This document shows, piece after piece, positions 36,507-45,758 of a DNA stretch of 64,000 nt. Each line of letters starts with the position of its first letter. The stretch's first letter is position 1. Under the pieces are notes generated by a model, which ran no database searches, had not been told where the DNA came from, and saw nothing but the letters and a program-made list of their open reading frames with translations. Position numbers and translations under genes: made by a program. This DNA is from Acidobacteriota bacterium. Lineage in GTDB: Bacteria; Acidobacteriota; Terriglobia; Terriglobales; Acidobacteriaceae. The DNA is taken from NCBI GenBank assembly GCA_021813745.1, contig JAKAJO010000076.1, positions 1 through 64,000 of the forward strand. The letters are read 5' to 3'.

Positions 36507-36837
36507 TCAGATCTCTTCCTCGATGTGAAATCGACTGCGGATGAGTGTACCGGCGGCAAAGGTCCCGGCGCCCAGAACAAGAATCACAAGAATCAGAAGA
36601 GCCGCGCACCAGTCGTTATCGGCATCCGCTGCATGAAACTTATCTGGGTTCGAGAGCACACCGAGAAAGACATCCCGCTCCGAGAGAGGTTGGATGCGCA
36701 GTCATCGCGTGGCCTCCCGGGTCGAAGTGGCGTGCGCCTGCGCCGCAGAGCTGCCAGGCGGGTTCGATGACCGGATAGTCGTGGATGTCGAGGATGTATT
36801 GAACGAGTGAAATCGCGTGTTGGATGCCTTTCCGCAA
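36507..36837 (-). pseudogene. Possible frameshifted short membrane protein remnant
   Basis: A minus-strand frame ending at 36507 encodes about 64 residues without a normal start: LRIQPLSERDVFLGVLSNP, then a transmembrane segment (LLILVILVLGAGTFAAGTLI) and the acidic end RSRFHIEEEI. It is closed upstream by a TGA, but the overlapping frame from an ATG at 36837 (MRKGIQHAISLVQYILDIHD...HFDPGGHAMT) would join it by one frameshift near 36700-36705. That join would give a protein of about 105-110 residues. I do not recognise the protein. It may be a degraded gene, a sequencing error or chance. Confidence 0.3.
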
Positions 36838-36931
36838 CTATAGCCGGACCAATGGGATATGCCGCGAGTATCGAGCGACTCCGCGCGGAATGACGTCAAG
36901 TGGGAGGCGCCTGCCGATAAGTTTATATTTC

Positions 36932-36950
36932 TCAATGAAATCCTCATTGA
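36932..36950. promoter_or_regulatory. Small hairpin in the zinc-ribbon gene leader
   Basis: TCAATGA-AATCC-TCATTGA, a 7-bp inverted repeat with a 5-base loop in an AT-rich patch about 40 bases upstream of the ATG at 36992. It could be an operator or leader structure. Confidence 0.3.
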
Positions 36951-36991
36951 TCTGGTGCATAATGTGAGGAACCAGCACCACGAGGAGAACC

Positions 36992-37315
36992 ATGGCAGGA
37001 GATATTCAACTTACGTGCAGCGATTGCGGGCAGGAGTTCATCTTCACCGCTGCAGATCAGGCGTTCTTCCAGGAACGCGGCTATTCGACCCCCAAGCGCT
37101 GCAAAACCTGCCGCATGGCAAAAAAGAACGTCCAAGGCGGCGGAGGCGGATATCGCTCCGCATCTTCGCAGGGTACACCCGTCATCTGTTCGGGCTGCGG
37201 ACAGCCCACCACCGTTCCTTTCGAGCCACGAGGAGACAGGCCTGTCTTTTGCAGGGATTGTTATCAGGCACGCAAGGGTTCGGGCGGCGGTTCACGAGAG
37301 CGGGGACGTTACTAG
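36992..37315 (+). CDS. Double zinc-ribbon protein
   Basis: 107 residues. The first module CSDCGQEFIFTAADQAFF...PKRCKTCR is a zf-trcl-type zinc-binding domain (CxxC ... CxxC), then a Gly-rich linker, then a second module CSGCGQPTTVPFEPRGDRPVFCRDCY with the same four-cysteine spacing, and a Gly/Arg-rich tail (SGGGSRERGRY). Proteins like this are common in Acidobacteria and Deltaproteobacteria and may bind RNA or DNA; function is not known. A GAGGAG sits six bases before the ATG. It is followed by a 12-bp hairpin that probably ends the transcript. Confidence 0.8.
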   Translation: MAGDIQLTCSDCGQEFIFTAADQAFFQERGYSTPKRCKTCRMAKKNVQGGGGGYRSASSQGTPVICSGCGQPTTVPFEPRGDRPVFCRDCYQARKGSGGGSRERGRY

Positions 37316-37328
37316 CAGGACTGAATGT

Positions 37329-37362
37329 GCTTCAGAAGGAGTGCGAATCATCCTTCTGAAGC
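37329..37362 (+). terminator. Terminator hairpin after the zinc-ribbon gene
   Basis: Perfect 12-bp inverted repeat GCTTCAGAAGGA/TCCTTCTGAAGC with a 10-base loop, starting 14 bases after the stop codon. No T-tract follows, but the stem is long. Confidence 0.6.
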
Positions 37363-37445
37363 GCACTTCGGATCGCGGGATCGCGCGATAGCCATCACTT
37401 GAGATTGGGAATGACCGGGTCGATGCGAAATCAGCCCGGCGTTTT

Positions 37446-39371
37446 CTAGTGCCGTTTTTTAGCCGTCTTTTTCGTCTGCGATTTTGGCGAATGCGTTGGT
37501 TTGGATGACTTCGCCACCTTTTTGACCGACTTGACGATGGCCTTATGAGCCGCTGGCTTGTGTGCCGCTTTGTGGACAGGCTTGGGTGCTGGCCTTGGCG
37601 CTGGCTTGGTCTTCGCGGCTTTCACTGGCTTGAGACTGGGCTTCGGAGCTGGCTTTGTCGCCGTCTTGGACGTTGCAGGACGCGCTGATTCTCCCCTCAC
37701 AGGATTTGCCACTTCCTTCTGCTTCGACTTTTCCGCTGTCTGCCTGGAGGCCACAGGCTTCGACTCCTTTGACTCTACCTTGGCAACTTCTGCCTTAGTC
37801 CCGGACTTGGCTTTTGCGGCCGGCGCTGGAGCGGTATTAGAAGCGGATTTCGACTTTCCGCGAGCAGGCTTGACTTCTTCCTCTTCTTCGGATTCCTCTT
37901 CGCTTTCCAGATCCTGATCCAGATCGTCTTTGCCGAGTCCGAGGTCAAGCTCATCCTCGTCGCCACTGATATCGTCCAAGTCGGTCTCTTCGATGTCCTC
38001 TTCGCTCTCGTCCTCATCCTCGAAGGAGCGTTCCTTGACCTTGGCCTCCGCGCTACGTTTGACTCGGCTCCGCTTGATGGTGATCTGCGGTGGAGGCGCC
38101 GGGGGCGAATAGGGTTCGAGGAAGGCCTTCGTCTCTTCGGGCGTCGTAAGCTTGCCATCGATAAGTTGCAGAAAGATCTGTTCCAGAAGCTCGCCATACT
38201 TCGGCAACTCGGGGGTAATCCGCATCTCCTGCATTTGCGCGTACGGAATCCTCTGCCGCGCCTCAGGCCAGACACGCAGGAATTGCTCATAGCGGTTCCT
38301 GACGGCCGCATCCTTTGCCGTGAAACCGAGCCAGAGTACAGCCTCAGGGTCGTACGTGGTAAAGAGCTTGTAGCAGGCTGAAGGAGTCTGGTGATCCTTG
38401 GCTGCCAGTTGCTTGGCAAAGGCCGCCGCAATCGAGTCGAGACTATTCCACTCTTCCACGAAGCCGGGGCGCAGCATGAGCTTTTTGAGCGCGGTCAGAT
38501 CCTTGGACGGAAGCTTGGCGGTGAGCAATTGCATCTGCGCCGCGGACATGTCAGGATGCACACCCTGCGCGAGCAAATCCACGGTGAGATCATGGAGCGC
38601 CTTGAGCTTCTCTTCGTCGACCCTGGCCGAGGTCCAGCTTGGAAAGAGCAGCTTCATCCAGCCTTCGGCCTCGTGAGCGCGCATCACCTTTAAGCCGTCA
38701 TCTTCATGTCCGATTTGTTCCAGCTCGCGACTGCGCTCGTGCGCGGAAAGGTGCTCAATCACACCTTCTTCCTTGGCGTTGTCGTAGCGCTGCTGGGTGC
38801 GGGGATCAAGTTCCCATCCGAGGCGGGCGCGATACCGAGTGGCACGAATCAGCAGAGACGGCTGCTCCAGAAACCCGTAGTTGGAAACCAGGCGGAGGGT
38901 GCGGGCCTCAATGTCGGCTGCGCCATTGAGTGGATCCATCAACAGGCCGAAGGAACCCTCATTCAGGGAGATCGCCATCGCGTTGACGGTGAAGTCACGA
39001 CGGCGAAGATCGTCCTGAATGGAAGAAGCGTGAAAGGCAGGCTTGCCAGGTTTCGGATATTCGCAGCGGTGGGTGCTGACCAGATCCACGCGAACCGTGC
39101 CGGGAAAGCACAAGTAAAGGGACCGGGACTCGGAGTCGTCTCCCCAGACCTTTGCGCCGAGCTTTTCGAGGGGCTTACGGAGCTTGAGCGCATTCCCCTG
39201 GATGGCAAGCTCCAGGTCGCGGACTGCGTGACCGCTGGTCAGGTCGCGAACAGCATCTCCGGTGAGAAAGAGGAGCAAACCTGCTTCCCTGGCTGCTTCC
39301 CGCAAGTGACGCAAGGCGCTCTGCTGGTCGGCGGAGAGCCGGTTTTCAAGAAGGTAAATGTAGTCGGGCAT
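37446..39371 (-). CDS. CCA-adding/poly(A) polymerase-family nucleotidyltransferase with acidic and lysine-rich tail
   Basis: 641 residues. The N-terminal half is a class II tRNA nucleotidyltransferase: TGDAVRDLTSGHAVRDLELAIQG (nucleotide-binding G-[GS] motif with Asp in place of the second Gly, then D-x-E), RVDLVS, the QDDLRRRDFTVNAMA block and the LIRATRYRARLGW RNA-binding helices. From about residue 430 the protein changes: an acidic run rich in Glu and Asp (about 445-500), then about 140 residues of Lys/Ala/Pro/Thr, very like histone H1 tails. Normal enzymes of this family end near residue 420. It adds CCA or A tails to RNA; the tail is described under findings. Confidence 0.85.
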   Translation of the reverse strand: MPDYIYLLENRLSADQQSALRHLREAAREAGLLLFLTGDAVRDLTSGHAVRDLELAIQGNALKLRKPLEKLGAKVWGDDSESRSLYLCFPGTVRVDLVSTHRCEYPKPGKPAFHASSIQDDLRRRDFTVNAMAISLNEGSFGLLMDPLNGAADIEARTLRLVSNYGFLEQPSLLIRATRYRARLGWELDPRTQQRYDNAKEEGVIEHLSAHERSRELEQIGHEDDGLKVMRAHEAEGWMKLLFPSWTSARVDEEKLKALHDLTVDLLAQGVHPDMSAAQMQLLTAKLPSKDLTALKKLMLRPGFVEEWNSLDSIAAAFAKQLAAKDHQTPSACYKLFTTYDPEAVLWLGFTAKDAAVRNRYEQFLRVWPEARQRIPYAQMQEMRITPELPKYGELLEQIFLQLIDGKLTTPEETKAFLEPYSPPAPPPQITIKRSRVKRSAEAKVKERSFEDEDESEEDIEETDLDDISGDEDELDLGLGKDDLDQDLESEEESEEEEEVKPARGKSKSASNTAPAPAAKAKSGTKAEVAKVESKESKPVASRQTAEKSKQKEVANPVRGESARPATSKTATKPAPKPSLKPVKAAKTKPAPRPAPKPVHKAAHKPAAHKAIVKSVKKVAKSSKPTHSPKSQTKKTAKKRH

Positions 39372-39560
39372 TCCGTTCCCTGCTTCCGTCCCCTTGCGCC
39401 CAGGCCAAGTGGCTGATGCAGATACACTTATCTCTCACCTGAGTAAGGGCTGCAAAGCATCACCTTACCATAACAAGACGCTCTTGACCAGAGAGCGGCG
39501 CACAAATCTTGTTGCATTCGAGCAGATGTCAGGCACCAGACCGTGCGACAATCCTGAACG

Positions 39561-40073
39561 ATGGCCTCTTTACGTAAGCCCGTGATAGTGCGGAAGTTCA
39601 GCCGGGAATGGATCGCCGGATATGCGGGAGCTGGTTTTGACCGCAATGCGCCCACGCTCGAACTGCTGGACACAGGCGGCAGGGTGATCTCGATGACCTG
39701 GGAGGCGGTAAAGTGGGTCTGTTTTGTGCGGGAGCTGTCGATCGGGGATCCGAACCAGCCGGAACGCCTGCTACAAAAGCGCTTTGCGGTGCGTCCCCGA
39801 ACGCCTGGGCTCTGGTTACGCATGATTTTGATAGACGGCGAGGAACTGGAGGGTGTGGCAGCAAATGACCGCTCTCTGGTCGAGGGCCATGGATTGATGT
39901 TGATTCCGCCGGACACACGCTCGAACACGCAGCGGATTTTTGTGCCAAGGCAGGCAATCCAGACGCTGGAAGTACTGGCGTTGATTGGGGTGGCGCGGCG
40001 GCGCCACACTGATGCCGGCAGGACTGCAGAGCAGTCCGAGCTCTTCCCTGCCGAGAGTGCGGGTGAGTCCTGA
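39561..40073 (+). CDS. Conserved hypothetical protein, possibly DUF6982-like
   Basis: 170 residues, no signal peptide, no membrane segment. A basic start (MASLRKPVIVRKFSREWIAGY) is followed by alternating beta-strand blocks (TLELLDTGGRVISMTWEAVKWVCFVREL, GLWLRMILIDGEELEGVAAND, RIFVPRQAIQTLEVLALIG). The pattern resembles a duplicated small barrel, and I recall similar acidobacterial proteins under DUF6982, though I cannot confirm this. It lies upstream of lpxD by about 50 bases, same strand. No function is proposed. Confidence 0.7.
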   Translation: MASLRKPVIVRKFSREWIAGYAGAGFDRNAPTLELLDTGGRVISMTWEAVKWVCFVRELSIGDPNQPERLLQKRFAVRPRTPGLWLRMILIDGEELEGVAANDRSLVEGHGLMLIPPDTRSNTQRIFVPRQAIQTLEVLALIGVARRRHTDAGRTAEQSELFPAESAGES

Positions 40074-40122
40074 GGCAACCGGCCGGCGCGAAAGGCAGCT
40101 GTTGTCCGTTACAATCACGACG

Positions 40123-41151
40123 ATGAAGCTTGGCGAGTTGGCAACCCGGCTGGGCGCGGAGCTGCGCGGTGAGGCTTCGCTGGAAGTGACTGGCGTAAAA
40201 GGGATTGAGGACGCCGGACCGAGCGAAGTGACCTTCGTGGCCAATCCCCACTACGCAGGCCTTGCGCGGACGACCAGAGCAGCCGCGGTGCTGGTGGAAC
40301 CGGAATTTCCCGAGATTGCCGTTGCGACTTTACGCATCCGCAATCCGTATCACGCCTTCTCCCGCGCCCTTGGAATGTTCTATCAGCCGCCGGCCTACCC
40401 GCCGGGAGTTCATCCGACGTCGGTGATCGACCCGACAGCGGAAATTGGTCCTGATGCCCACATTGGGGCGTATGTTGTGGTAGGGCCGGGGGTGAAGCTC
40501 GGGCCGCAGGCGACGCTGTTGCCGCATGTTGTGCTGTATCCCGGCGTGCAGGTGGGTAGTCACTTCTTTGCCCATGCTCATGCGGTGGTGCGGGAGCATT
40601 GCGTGCTGGGCGACCATGTCACGCTGGAAAACGGCGCGATTGTGGGGGCTGACGGCTTTGGATTCTCAAAGAATGACGCAGGAGAGTGGGAGAAGATTCC
40701 ACAGTCCGGGCCTGTGCGTCTGGGCAATCGCGTCGATGTACAGGCCAATGCCTGTGTGGACCGGGCCACGGTGGGCGCGACAGAGATTGGTGACGGCACC
40801 AAGATTGACAACCTGGTGCAGGTCGGTCATGGATCGCGCGTTGGCGGGAACTCGCTGTTGTGCGCCCAAGTGGGGTTGGCGGGGTCGTCTGAAGTGGGTA
40901 ACAACGCGATCCTGGCGGGACAGGCGGGAGTGGCCGGGCATTGCAGCCTGGGCGATGGCGTAATTCTGACCGCACAATCGGGAGTCTCCCATGACGTGCC
41001 TGCCGGCAAGATGGTGTCAGGCTCCCCGGCGTTCGACAATCGCCTCTGGCTGCGCGCGACGGCCCTCTTTCAGCGGCTTCCCGAGCTGGCGAAGCGGCTT
41101 GAACGGCTGGAGAAGAAGGTTGCCGCGTCGAGCGAGGAGGAGTCACGATGA
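40123..41151 (+). CDS. lpxD: UDP-3-O-acylglucosamine N-acyltransferase
   Basis: 342 residues. The N-terminal uridine-binding domain (MKLGELATRLGAELRG, VTFVANPHYAGLA) is followed by a left-handed beta-helix of hexapeptide repeats (GVHPTSVIDPTAEIGPD onward). The catalytic histidine is in IDNLVQVGHGSRV, matching the family's DNLxQIAHN. A C-terminal helix ends the protein. LpxD adds the second acyl chain in lipid A synthesis and shows the cell has LPS-like lipids. The ATG at 40123 is the family start; its ribosome-binding site is weak. Its end overlaps the next gene by four bases. Confidence 0.96.
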   Translation: MKLGELATRLGAELRGEASLEVTGVKGIEDAGPSEVTFVANPHYAGLARTTRAAAVLVEPEFPEIAVATLRIRNPYHAFSRALGMFYQPPAYPPGVHPTSVIDPTAEIGPDAHIGAYVVVGPGVKLGPQATLLPHVVLYPGVQVGSHFFAHAHAVVREHCVLGDHVTLENGAIVGADGFGFSKNDAGEWEKIPQSGPVRLGNRVDVQANACVDRATVGATEIGDGTKIDNLVQVGHGSRVGGNSLLCAQVGLAGSSEVGNNAILAGQAGVAGHCSLGDGVILTAQSGVSHDVPAGKMVSGSPAFDNRLWLRATALFQRLPELAKRLERLEKKVAASSEEESR

Positions 41152-41516
41152 CGCTGAAGATCAAGGTTGCAGCTGCCGTGCTGGCTGGAGTTGCCCTGTC
41201 AGCCGCAGGATGCCACTCAAGCAGGATCAGTGCCATGGTGGAGAACCAGACAGGGCTGCCGATTACATTGCTTGAAGTGGATTATCCGAGCGCCAGCTTT
41301 GGAGTCGATGCGCTGGCAGCCGGAGGCACCTACCGATATCAGTTCAAGGTGCGGGACAGCGGCGCGGTGAAGGTGCAGTATACCGAGGAGCCGAGCCACA
41401 CGGTGCGCCAGGCGAGCGGGCCCACCCTCAGCGAAGGCGAAGCGGGCCGTCTGGAGATTGTCCTGCTTCCGAGTGGCAAGGTGAAGTTCCTTCCAGAGTT
41501 GACGCAGGATCATTAA
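41148..41516 (+). CDS. Small exported lipoprotein
   Basis: 122 residues. Lipobox LSAAGC at about residue 20, then a single beta-sandwich-like domain (SAMVENQTGLPITLLEVDYPSASFGVDAL, TYRYQFKVRDSGAVKVQYTEE). The start overlaps the lpxD stop by four bases (ATGA), so it is coupled to lipid A synthesis genes. The family is not one I recognise by name. An outer-membrane-facing role is likely because of the lipid anchor and the gene order. Confidence 0.75.
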   Translation: MTLKIKVAAAVLAGVALSAAGCHSSRISAMVENQTGLPITLLEVDYPSASFGVDALAAGGTYRYQFKVRDSGAVKVQYTEEPSHTVRQASGPTLSEGEAGRLEIVLLPSGKVKFLPELTQDH

Positions 41517-41729
41517 CGGCGTACCGCGGCAGAGAGGGTACCGCCCGATGCCGTGAGAAACCTCCGCGCTTCAGGGAAAGCCGCCGGAGTGACGTTTTCC
41601 GGATTAAAAGAGGGTTGAAATTCCGTCCGTGCCTGACGCACCTCTTTAAGTTCATTCTCATCCAGACTCCTTCATCGACTCTCAAGCCCCCATCTTTCCG
41701 GCCGATAGACAGCCTATGGGAGGGTGCGT

Positions 41730-43601
41730 GTGGGCGATGGGTTCGCGAGCCTTGGCAAGCATCTGGTCCGCCAATGGATGGCTCGCGCTCGTCTGATCCT
41801 GAACCCGCTCGTTTCTGGAGTCGCGGTGGGGCTTGCCACGGCGTTCGTGGTTTGGAACGAGCCGCCGAATCCCGGAACGGACCTGCTTTGGATCGCCAAT
41901 GGCGTACTGCTGGGTTATCTGCTGCTGGCTCCCAGGCGCCGCTGGCCCGTCTATCTCACGGCCGGCCTGATTGCCCAGATTGTCGGGAGTTCGCTGATCA
42001 CCGCGCAGTGGGCATCAAACTCCATTGTCGCAACGCTGAATGTGCTTGAAGTCGCAGTCGGGGCCCAGTTGCTGAAGAAGCGGAACCATGAACTGCCGGA
42101 TTTTACGCAGGCGCGCTATCAAATCAAGTTCATTCTGGCGGCCGTCCTGGCGGGGCCGATTGCCGCGGGGCTTCTATATGGAATCTATTGCGCAGTCTGG
42201 ATGCATGATGCCCTGTTTTCCAACTGGGCGATCTGGGTGGCAGCGGATGGTCTTGGGACGGCGGTGACGGCGCCGGCTTGTGTGGCGGTATTTCGCAATG
42301 GGCTCAAGGTGCCATGGCGTGTTTCGCGGCCGTGGCTCTACCCGGCGCTGTTGGTAGCTTGCACGATCCTCGCATTTCATCAATCTTCGTGGCCGCCTGC
42401 CGCCCTGATCTACCCCGCGCTTGTTTTGCTGCTCCTCGCGATGGGTATGGCCTGGGCTTCCCTGGGCGCTCTGTTTCTCACCTGCGCCGGTACCTATCTG
42501 GTGTTGAGGCATCCCATGCCTGTGCGTCCGGATGAAGCCTTGCGGAGCCAGCATCCTGCGGTGTGGATCCAGATTCTTGTCGTGTCGGCGCTGTTCACGC
42601 TGTACTCGATCTCCATTGTGATTGAAAGGCAGCGCGCCACAGAGAAGACGCTGAACCAGATTGCCGCGCTGCATGCACTGGTGACGGAGAACTCGCGAGA
42701 CATGATTCTGCTTGCAGATCTGGACGGGCATCGCAGCTATGTCTCCGGCGCGGCGGAGGCGATGACCGGGTGGACGGTAAAGGAACTGATGCGCTATGAG
42801 TGCGTGGAATGGATTCACGCTGAAGATCAGGCTGCAGTCAGCGCAGCCATGGCGCGGTTGCGTGCGGGGGCGGAGGCCGAGCGAATCGAGTATCGCATCC
42901 AGCGCCGCCAGGGAGACTATCTCTGGGTGGAGTCGAGCCTGCGCCTGATCCGCCATGCCGTGACCGGCAGGCCTTCGGGAATTCTCAACATGGCGAGGGA
43001 TATCTCGCAGAGAAAGTCGAGCGAGAAAGAGCTTCGTGATGCTTACCAGGCGCTGGAGGCACTTGCGGTGACGGATCCGCTCACGCACGTCTCCAATCGA
43101 CGCAAACTCGATCAGTTGCTCAGTCAGGAGTGGCGTCGAGCGCAACGGGAGAACCGCGCACTTTCACTTCTGCTTGTGGATGTCGATTTCTTCAAGGCCT
43201 ACAACGACACATTTGGACATCTGGGTGGAGACAGCTGCCTGAAGCAGATTGCTGAGGTCACCCTCGATGTGGTGACGCGGCCCGGCGATCTGGTGGCACG
43301 TTTTGGTGGCGAAGAGTTCGCGATCCTGTTGCCCAACACGGGGCAGGAAGGGGCGGTCCAGATTGCCGGGAAGATCAGCGAAGGGCTGCGCGCTCGCCAG
43401 CTGGTTCATCCGGTGAGTCCGACGGGCTATCTCACAGTCTCAATTGGATTGGCGACGATGATCCCGGTCATCGGGCAGCCAAGCATTTTGCTGATTCAGC
43501 GGGCGGATGAGGCGCTCTATGCGGCAAAGCGCGCTGGGCGAAACCGCGCCTGCACGTTTGAGCAAGCCCGAGCCAACGCGGCACTCTCCCAAGTGAGCTG
43601 A
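41730..43601 (+). CDS. MASE1-PAS-GGDEF diguanylate cyclase
   Basis: About 623 residues. An N-terminal MASE1 membrane sensor with about eight helices (to about residue 300), a PAS/PAC module ([29 protein letters not shown] ... [13 protein letters not shown]), then GGDEF with [12 protein letters not shown] at its active site. The autoinhibition site R-x-x-D lies five residues before it ([14 protein letters not shown]), so both synthesis and feedback are expected. It makes cyclic di-GMP in response to a membrane or PAS signal. The GTG at 41730 is chosen since GGGAGG is six bases upstream; a GTG at 41724 directly abuts that site. No EAL domain is present. Confidence 0.9.
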   Translation: MGDGFASLGKHLVRQWMARARLILNPLVSGVAVGLATAFVVWNEPPNPGTDLLWIANGVLLGYLLLAPRRRWPVYLTAGLIAQIVGSSLITAQWASNSIVATLNVLEVAVGAQLLKKRNHELPDFTQARYQIKFILAAVLAGPIAAGLLYGIYCAVWMHDALFSNWAIWVAADGLGTAVTAPACVAVFRNGLKVPWRVSRPWLYPALLVACTILAFHQSSWPPAALIYPALVLLLLAMGMAWASLGALFLTCAGTYLVLRHPMPVRPDEALRSQHPAVWIQILVVSALFTLYSISIVIERQRATEKTLNQIAALHALVTENSRDMILLADLDGHRSYVSGAAEAMTGWTVKELMRYECVEWIHAEDQAAVSAAMARLRAGAEAERIEYRIQRRQGDYLWVESSLRLIRHAVTGRPSGILNMARDISQRKSSEKELRDAYQALEALAVTDPLTHVSNRRKLDQLLSQEWRRAQRENRALSLLLVDVDFFKAYNDTFGHLGGDSCLKQIAEVTLDVVTRPGDLVARFGGEEFAILLPNTGQEGAVQIAGKISEGLRARQLVHPVSPTGYLTVSIGLATMIPVIGQPSILLIQRADEALYAAKRAGRNRACTFEQARANAALSQVS

Positions 43602-43624
43602 AGGGCAGGTCTTGGGAAGGGCGC

Positions 43625-43663
43625 GGCAGGATCCTCCCCGGCTATCGCCGCGCGGATCCTGCC
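43625..43663. terminator. Bidirectional terminator between cyclase and exported protein
   Basis: Perfect 10-bp inverted repeat GGCAGGATCC/GGATCCTGCC with a 19-base loop that itself contains a GC-rich palindrome, in the 70-base gap between convergent genes. Confidence 0.6.
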
Positions 43664-43672
43664 CTTGCGAAA

Positions 43673-44626
43673 TCAGTGGACCATGCTCTGGAAGAGCTGG
43701 GAACTGAGCAGAGTATTAAAGGTCGAGTCTGATGTCGCGAAGTGGATGTTGAGCTGACCTGCGCTCGAGGAGACATCCGTGGCGGCCATGGCCGCCTTTT
43801 CCATATCCGTGCCGCTCACCTTTTTGTAAGCAACAGCAGCATTCAGAAGCGATGAAACCGTCGCCGCAGCAAACATATCACCGGTGGAGACGGTGAGGTC
43901 GAAGACCACGCCATGAGCGAAGTTCATGGAGTACCACGAAGAGAGCAGGCGCTTACGCACAGAGTCATAGTCGGTCATGGACCCGGCCTGCCCAAGCAAC
44001 TGCTTCATCATGGTCTGGGTGCCTTTTTGATCCAGGATGCTCCACAGCGGTTCAGAGTCAACCGACCGCATCGCGTCCATCATGGCACCGTTGGTAAGGA
44101 GACTCGGCGCCATACCGTCGCGCGCATCGAGGCTTGCCTTCACGGCTTCCTGGTCTCCAAAAATCAGGGTCGAGGGATCTACAAAACATAGGACCATGCC
44201 GGTCTTGCCCATTGGATAAATTTTGTTGTTCCGAATGAGCTTGGGTTTGACGCGCTTCTTCTGAAAGTTCGCCATGATGTCGTCGACAGGAAACTGTCCC
44301 TGGGCAACACCCACCGTTTCGACCTGGTCCGTTGAGCCGCTCGGCCGGAAGAGCGCAAAGGCCAGATCGTCGACATCATGGTTGTCATTGAGTCCCGATT
44401 TGGCGAGCGCGTCGTCAAACTGCTTGAGGTCGGGCGGCATCACCTTATCGCGCAGGGCCATTGCGGTATCGGAATTCTGCATGGCCCGGTAATCGATGGC
44501 CACCAGCTGCTGAACATCGTGCGGAATCGCACTTCGAGCATCGCCGCTGAGCTGCGCCGCGGTGGCAGGCAGTGCAGCCGACAAAAGAGCTGACGCAAGT
44601 GCTAGTTGAAGAGTCCTATCGAACAA
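43673..44626 (-). CDS. Exported protein of unknown function
   Basis: 317 residues. Signal peptide (1-24, ALPATAAQ), then a soluble body with no motif I recognise: FALFRPSGSTDQVETVGVAQGQFPVDDIMANFQ and AMMDAMRSVDSEPLWSILDQKGTQTMMKQ, and a beta-rich C-terminus (SAGQLNIHFATSDSTFNTLLSS). The start is the TTG at 44626, since AGGAGG lies exactly six bases upstream and the signal peptide follows; ATG-led frames to 44647 or 44839 lack such a site. It may be periplasmic or surface-associated. I propose no function. Confidence 0.65.
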   Translation of the reverse strand: MFDRTLQLALASALLSAALPATAAQLSGDARSAIPHDVQQLVAIDYRAMQNSDTAMALRDKVMPPDLKQFDDALAKSGLNDNHDVDDLAFALFRPSGSTDQVETVGVAQGQFPVDDIMANFQKKRVKPKLIRNNKIYPMGKTGMVLCFVDPSTLIFGDQEAVKASLDARDGMAPSLLTNGAMMDAMRSVDSEPLWSILDQKGTQTMMKQLLGQAGSMTDYDSVRKRLLSSWYSMNFAHGVVFDLTVSTGDMFAAATVSSLLNAAVAYKKVSGTDMEKAAMAATDVSSSAGQLNIHFATSDSTFNTLLSSQLFQSMVH

Positions 44627-44820
44627 GTCATTCCTCCTGGAATGCATCCGCCGTCGCGCAGTCCGCTCTGTTGAGCCGGAGTCGGTTTTTATCGGGCGGG
44701 AGGGGTGGCAAGCCAACTGTATCTGTCGCTGGAAGTCAACAGGAGATGGATCCAAGGCGTGACTCACCCTTCTCATTTTATCCTCAGCGCGTCTTACGCT
44801 GCATTCCGTGCCGATCCCTG

Positions 44821-45741
44821 CTATCGAGCGCCTGGCCATGCAAGCGGCGCCGCGAGGCGCCGCTCCAGGACCTTGGTCTCGGGATCGAACTCAGTCAATT
44901 GACGCATCCACTCGCTCTCGCGCTCGCAGGCGGCCTCTGGGAGCAATCCCACAATCTCGCTTTCCGCGAGGGGAATCTTGTGACGCAGTGCCATTTGCGA
45001 GATGGTGTTGTAGACATGGGAAATCGGCGTAGCATCCACATCCGTGATGTTCATGGAAAGCTGGGCGCGGCCATGCGCCAGCAGGCCCATCGCCTTGACG
45101 GTTTTCAAACCGCCGGAGTTTGCGCGGATTTCACGGGCCATGGCGCGAACCGCGGCGACATCCGATGAGTCGAAATAGAGGTTGTACTCGACCAGGAACT
45201 TACGGGCTCCGACGATGCAGGCTCCAGCGGTGGGATGGAGGCCCGGACCGCCCAGGTCGGGCCGGCGTGCGGCCTCCTTGCGGACCGCTTCGCGCAGGCC
45301 TTCAAACTGGTCGCGGCGCAGATCGTCGAGGTTGACGCGATCTGGACGGGCTGCAGCAGCACCATAAAAGTAGACGGGGATGCCATATCGCTGCCAGAGT
45401 TCCGCCCCCGCCTGCCGCGCCAGCAAGACGCACTGTTCGAGTTTGACACCGGAGACGGGGACAAAGGGGATCACATCGGCCGCGCCAATCCTGGGATGAG
45501 CACCCTCCTGACTCGTCAGGTCAATCAGTTCGGCCGCTTTGCCAGCACCCCGAATGGCGGACTCGACGACAGCGAGCGGTTCGCCCGCAATCGTGACGAG
45601 CGAACGGTTACGATCCGCATCGAGCGACCAGTCGAGAAGATGCACTCCTTCGACGCGCATTGCGGCCACGATCGCCTCAACCCGGCGAAGGTCTCTGCCT
45701 TCGGAGAAGTTGGGGACGCATTCGATGACCGGCTTTGTCAT
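44821..45741 (-). CDS. ftcD: Glutamate formimidoyltransferase (FTCD N-terminal type)
   Basis: 306 residues covering the formiminotransferase part only. It starts MTKPVIECVPNFSEGRD, and has DADRNRSLVTIAGEP, EGAHPRIGAADVIPFVPV and LHPTAGACIVGARKFLVEYN, which bind formimino-glutamate and folate. The reaction moves the formimino group to tetrahydrofolate in histidine breakdown. The ATG at 45741 is preferred over 45750 because AAGG is then nine bases away, while for 45750 it directly adjoins the codon. No other hut gene is adjacent. The cyclodeaminase domain of animal FTCD is absent. Confidence 0.92.
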   Translation of the reverse strand: MTKPVIECVPNFSEGRDLRRVEAIVAAMRVEGVHLLDWSLDADRNRSLVTIAGEPLAVVESAIRGAGKAAELIDLTSQEGAHPRIGAADVIPFVPVSGVKLEQCVLLARQAGAELWQRYGIPVYFYGAAAARPDRVNLDDLRRDQFEGLREAVRKEAARRPDLGGPGLHPTAGACIVGARKFLVEYNLYFDSSDVAAVRAMAREIRANSGGLKTVKAMGLLAHGRAQLSMNITDVDATPISHVYNTISQMALRHKIPLAESEIVGLLPEAACERESEWMRQLTEFDPETKVLERRLAAPLAWPGAR

Positions 45742-45758
45742 GAAATTCATCCTTCGTT

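Larger units (their letters stand above)
36456..36991. other. Gene-poor stretch of about 530 bases
   Basis: It lies between the starts of the divergent GT4 gene (minus) and zinc-ribbon gene (plus). It contains the possible broken frame at 36507-36837 and a small hairpin at 36932-36950. No tRNA or known riboswitch was seen. It must also hold both promoters, which I could not pin down. Confidence 0.5.

Noticed and set aside
36859-37359. A 166-codon plus-strand frame overlapping the zinc-ribbon gene
   Set aside because: It runs through the better-supported zinc-ribbon gene in another frame; only its Arg-rich shadow remains.
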